Source: Luidia sarsii | Lineage: Eukaryota > Echinodermata > Asteroidea > Paxillosida > Luidiidae | Reading direction: 5' to 3' | DNA: 64,000 bases | NCBI GenBank assembly: GCA_949987565.1 | Contig: OX465107.1 | Span: 24,215,367 to 24,279,366, forward strand | Shown: positions 62,286 through 64,000 of the stretch, piece by piece | Layout of the letters: every line of letters starts with the position of its first letter | How positions within the stretch are numbered: the stretch's first letter is position 1 | Made by a program: the position numbers and the translations under genes | Notes under the pieces: generated by a model | The model's input: only the letters and a program-made list of their open reading frames with translations | Told to the model about the DNA's origin: nothing | Database searches by the model: none

Positions 62286-63069
62286 GACTGCGGTATATCA
62301 ACACATACACACAAAAACACCTCAAAACCACACATGCCTTGATAAACAACTCCTGTTACTTGACATTTTATGAAATATTGCAGACTATAAATACAGTAAA
62401 ACAAAGGGCAGTTTGTCTGGAATTTCTCACGCTCTCCCCACCACACACAAAAAAATGGACAAGAAGGAAGCCGATTGCTTCCCTCTGTCCAATTGGATTA
62501 TACGAGATACTTCCAGGCTGCTAATTTCCCCCTCCTCCTCCACAAACCATGACCAAAAAAAACAACGAGAAATAAAGACAAAAAAAACGAAATCGAAAAA
62601 GTGTGGTGGGTGGGGTTACGTTTTCTAGCTGGTGTGGACAATCTCACCTGTGTTCAATTTTCTGATACTTATCTCGGGATTAAGTCTGGGTATGTTTTGT
62701 CTGAACTGGGGAGGGGGGGGGGCTAGTTTTTCTAAACTCAACACAATTTCTGATCAATCTTCGTAGGGAAGAGGGTGACTTAAATGGCAGGCCTATACTC
62801 TGTAGTCCATTCTTTCTAACCCTTATTTCCTTTCCTCCTACAAAGGGAAAAAAACCTAAAACTTGGGTATTTCGGAGGTGCAAGCAGTTTACTGTAATTG
62901 AACACAAAACACAAGATCACTGACCATGTTTGTTTGCGTGTTGAACAGTGTTAATTTCCAGCTGTACATTTCAAGAATCTCTGCACTTTAATCATCCTAA
63001 AGATTTCATCATACCGGGGGCGTGATCTCTGATGGAGATATACGGCCTACTGCAGTAGTGCATTAATGG

Positions 63070-63180
63070 TTAAATGCATCTGACTGGCGCCCCCACCCAG
63101 ACAAAGACAGCTGATTATTTGGGAAGGCTGCCAACTATTGGTCTGGATAGCTCAGATGGTAAGAGCGCTGCTACATTAAA
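63070..63180 (+). mobile_element. tRNA-derived SINE family 1, truncated copy 4
   Basis: GACTGGCGCCCCCACCCAGA, then CTGGATAGCTCAGATGGTAA and GAGCGCTGCTACATTAAAGA. Box A is perfect, but the sequence leaves the family before box B, so it is 3' truncated. Confidence 0.75.
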
Positions 63181-63674
63181 GACTCAATACAACATTGGGA
63201 AGATCGGAAAACATCGATGTCCACAGATTTCCTTCTAATTTACACAGTTTGTAGATTGTCATGATGGAATTCTCATGTTGAAATCTTACAGTCTGGGATG
63301 CTGTACTTCTCGAGAAACAGTTTATTACTTGCGAGTGATAAACTATTTCTGACACTACAGAACGGTGTGAAAACAGTGGCGGTTTTTTGCCTTTTTCTAC
63401 TTTCTCAGATTACCATTTGAGCTTAAACCTTCGCAGGATATCCTTTGCGGAATGTTTAATGGTTAAACACACAAATTGTGGCAATCTGTTGACCCTTTAA
63501 TACCAAGGTTGTATAGGGCCTTTAATCCAGGGGTCTACAGTAACATTTTCTTTGCCTTTTTTATTTTAATCAAAATTTTCAAAATCATACTGAAGGTGTG
63601 TGAGAATAGCCTTTTTTAGACTACCCGGTAAATGACTACAACCTAAGGAAAGAAAGGGTAGCACAGTCAGGCTA

Positions 63675-63820
63675 GATGGAAAGTTTGCGGTGACATAATG
63701 TATGGTAAGTCATCACTTTCAAAAGAGATGACTTACATGGTATCACCCTAAACTTTCTACATTGTGATTTCACCATGCAAACCTACAAGTCTTGTCTAAC
63801 CGCATGACTAAGCCAGAAGA
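63675..63820. repeat. Inverted relative of the 61.76-kb duplication, forming a hairpin
   Basis: AAAGTTTGCGGTGACATAAT and GTATGGTAAGTCATC are mirrored by GATGACTTACATGGTATCAC and CCTAAACTTT. It is followed by CACCATGCAAACCTACAAGT, the inverse of part of the 61.76-kb unit. It suggests a short fold-back element that is also the source of the tandem copies. Confidence 0.7.
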
Positions 63821-64000
63821 CGTGCATAAGCTTCTTGCGGTAACAACTACTTTTGTTTGCATCTGAATGATACAGGTGTGCTTTTTGCAGTAGTTGTTGC
63901 TATGAACGATTACCACACATTTCCCAGCTGGTTAGCTAATTAGTCATGGGTTGCTCTCAATTTCTCCTTCACTTGGATCAAATTGGAAGACTTAAAATTA

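Overview
The window is eukaryotic, from an animal. Short exons with GT/AG splice sites are separated by introns of 0.4 to 15 kb, and the rest is full of non-autonomous transposons, tRNA-derived SINEs, minisatellites and microsatellites. The two proteins and the repeat style fit a marine invertebrate deuterostome, with an echinoderm the most likely. That placement is inference; nothing in the window is diagnostic.

Two multi-exon genes can be assembled, both on the minus strand. Gene 1 (coding 12187 to 7445) has six coding exons in phase and encodes a 259-residue secreted thioredoxin-fold protein of the DsbA-like type: signal peptide, CPDC active site, cis-proline in GTPTVF and a seven-cysteine tail. 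Gene 2 (55674 or 53214 down to 20656) is a NCKAP5/NCKAP5L (Cep169) homologue of about 2,130-2,180 residues. It has an N-terminal coiled coil over three small exons, a poly-Q exon, two very large low-complexity exons (1,121 and 597 codons), two SxIP motifs of the EB1-binding type, and three short C-terminal exons. Two possible first exons are described: one at 55.6 kb, and one at 39.9 kb that would give a membrane-anchored isoform.

Layout: 1-7.1 kb has no supportable gene and one MITE copy. 7.1-12.4 kb is gene 1, with several MITEs in its introns and flank. 12.4-20.2 kb lies between the coding regions and holds a SINE and a CpG-rich, promoter-like stretch at 17.45-17.83 kb with two perfect CRE sites. 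20.2-55.7 kb is gene 2, whose 15-kb intron (37.2-52.1 kb) carries polypurine tracts, minisatellites and fold-back elements. 55.7-64 kb has no supportable coding sequence, only repeats and SINEs.

The most distinctive non-genic signal is a family of about 14 fold-back repeats. Each arm has a core that folds as GGTCCT/AGGATC followed by GAAACGTC, resembling stem II and the 3' half of the catalytic core of a hammerhead ribozyme. Also notable are a 25-bp minisatellite that appears to derive from the terminal repeat of a local MITE family, and several transposons that end within 13-28 bp of exon boundaries. The two genes share no evident pathway.
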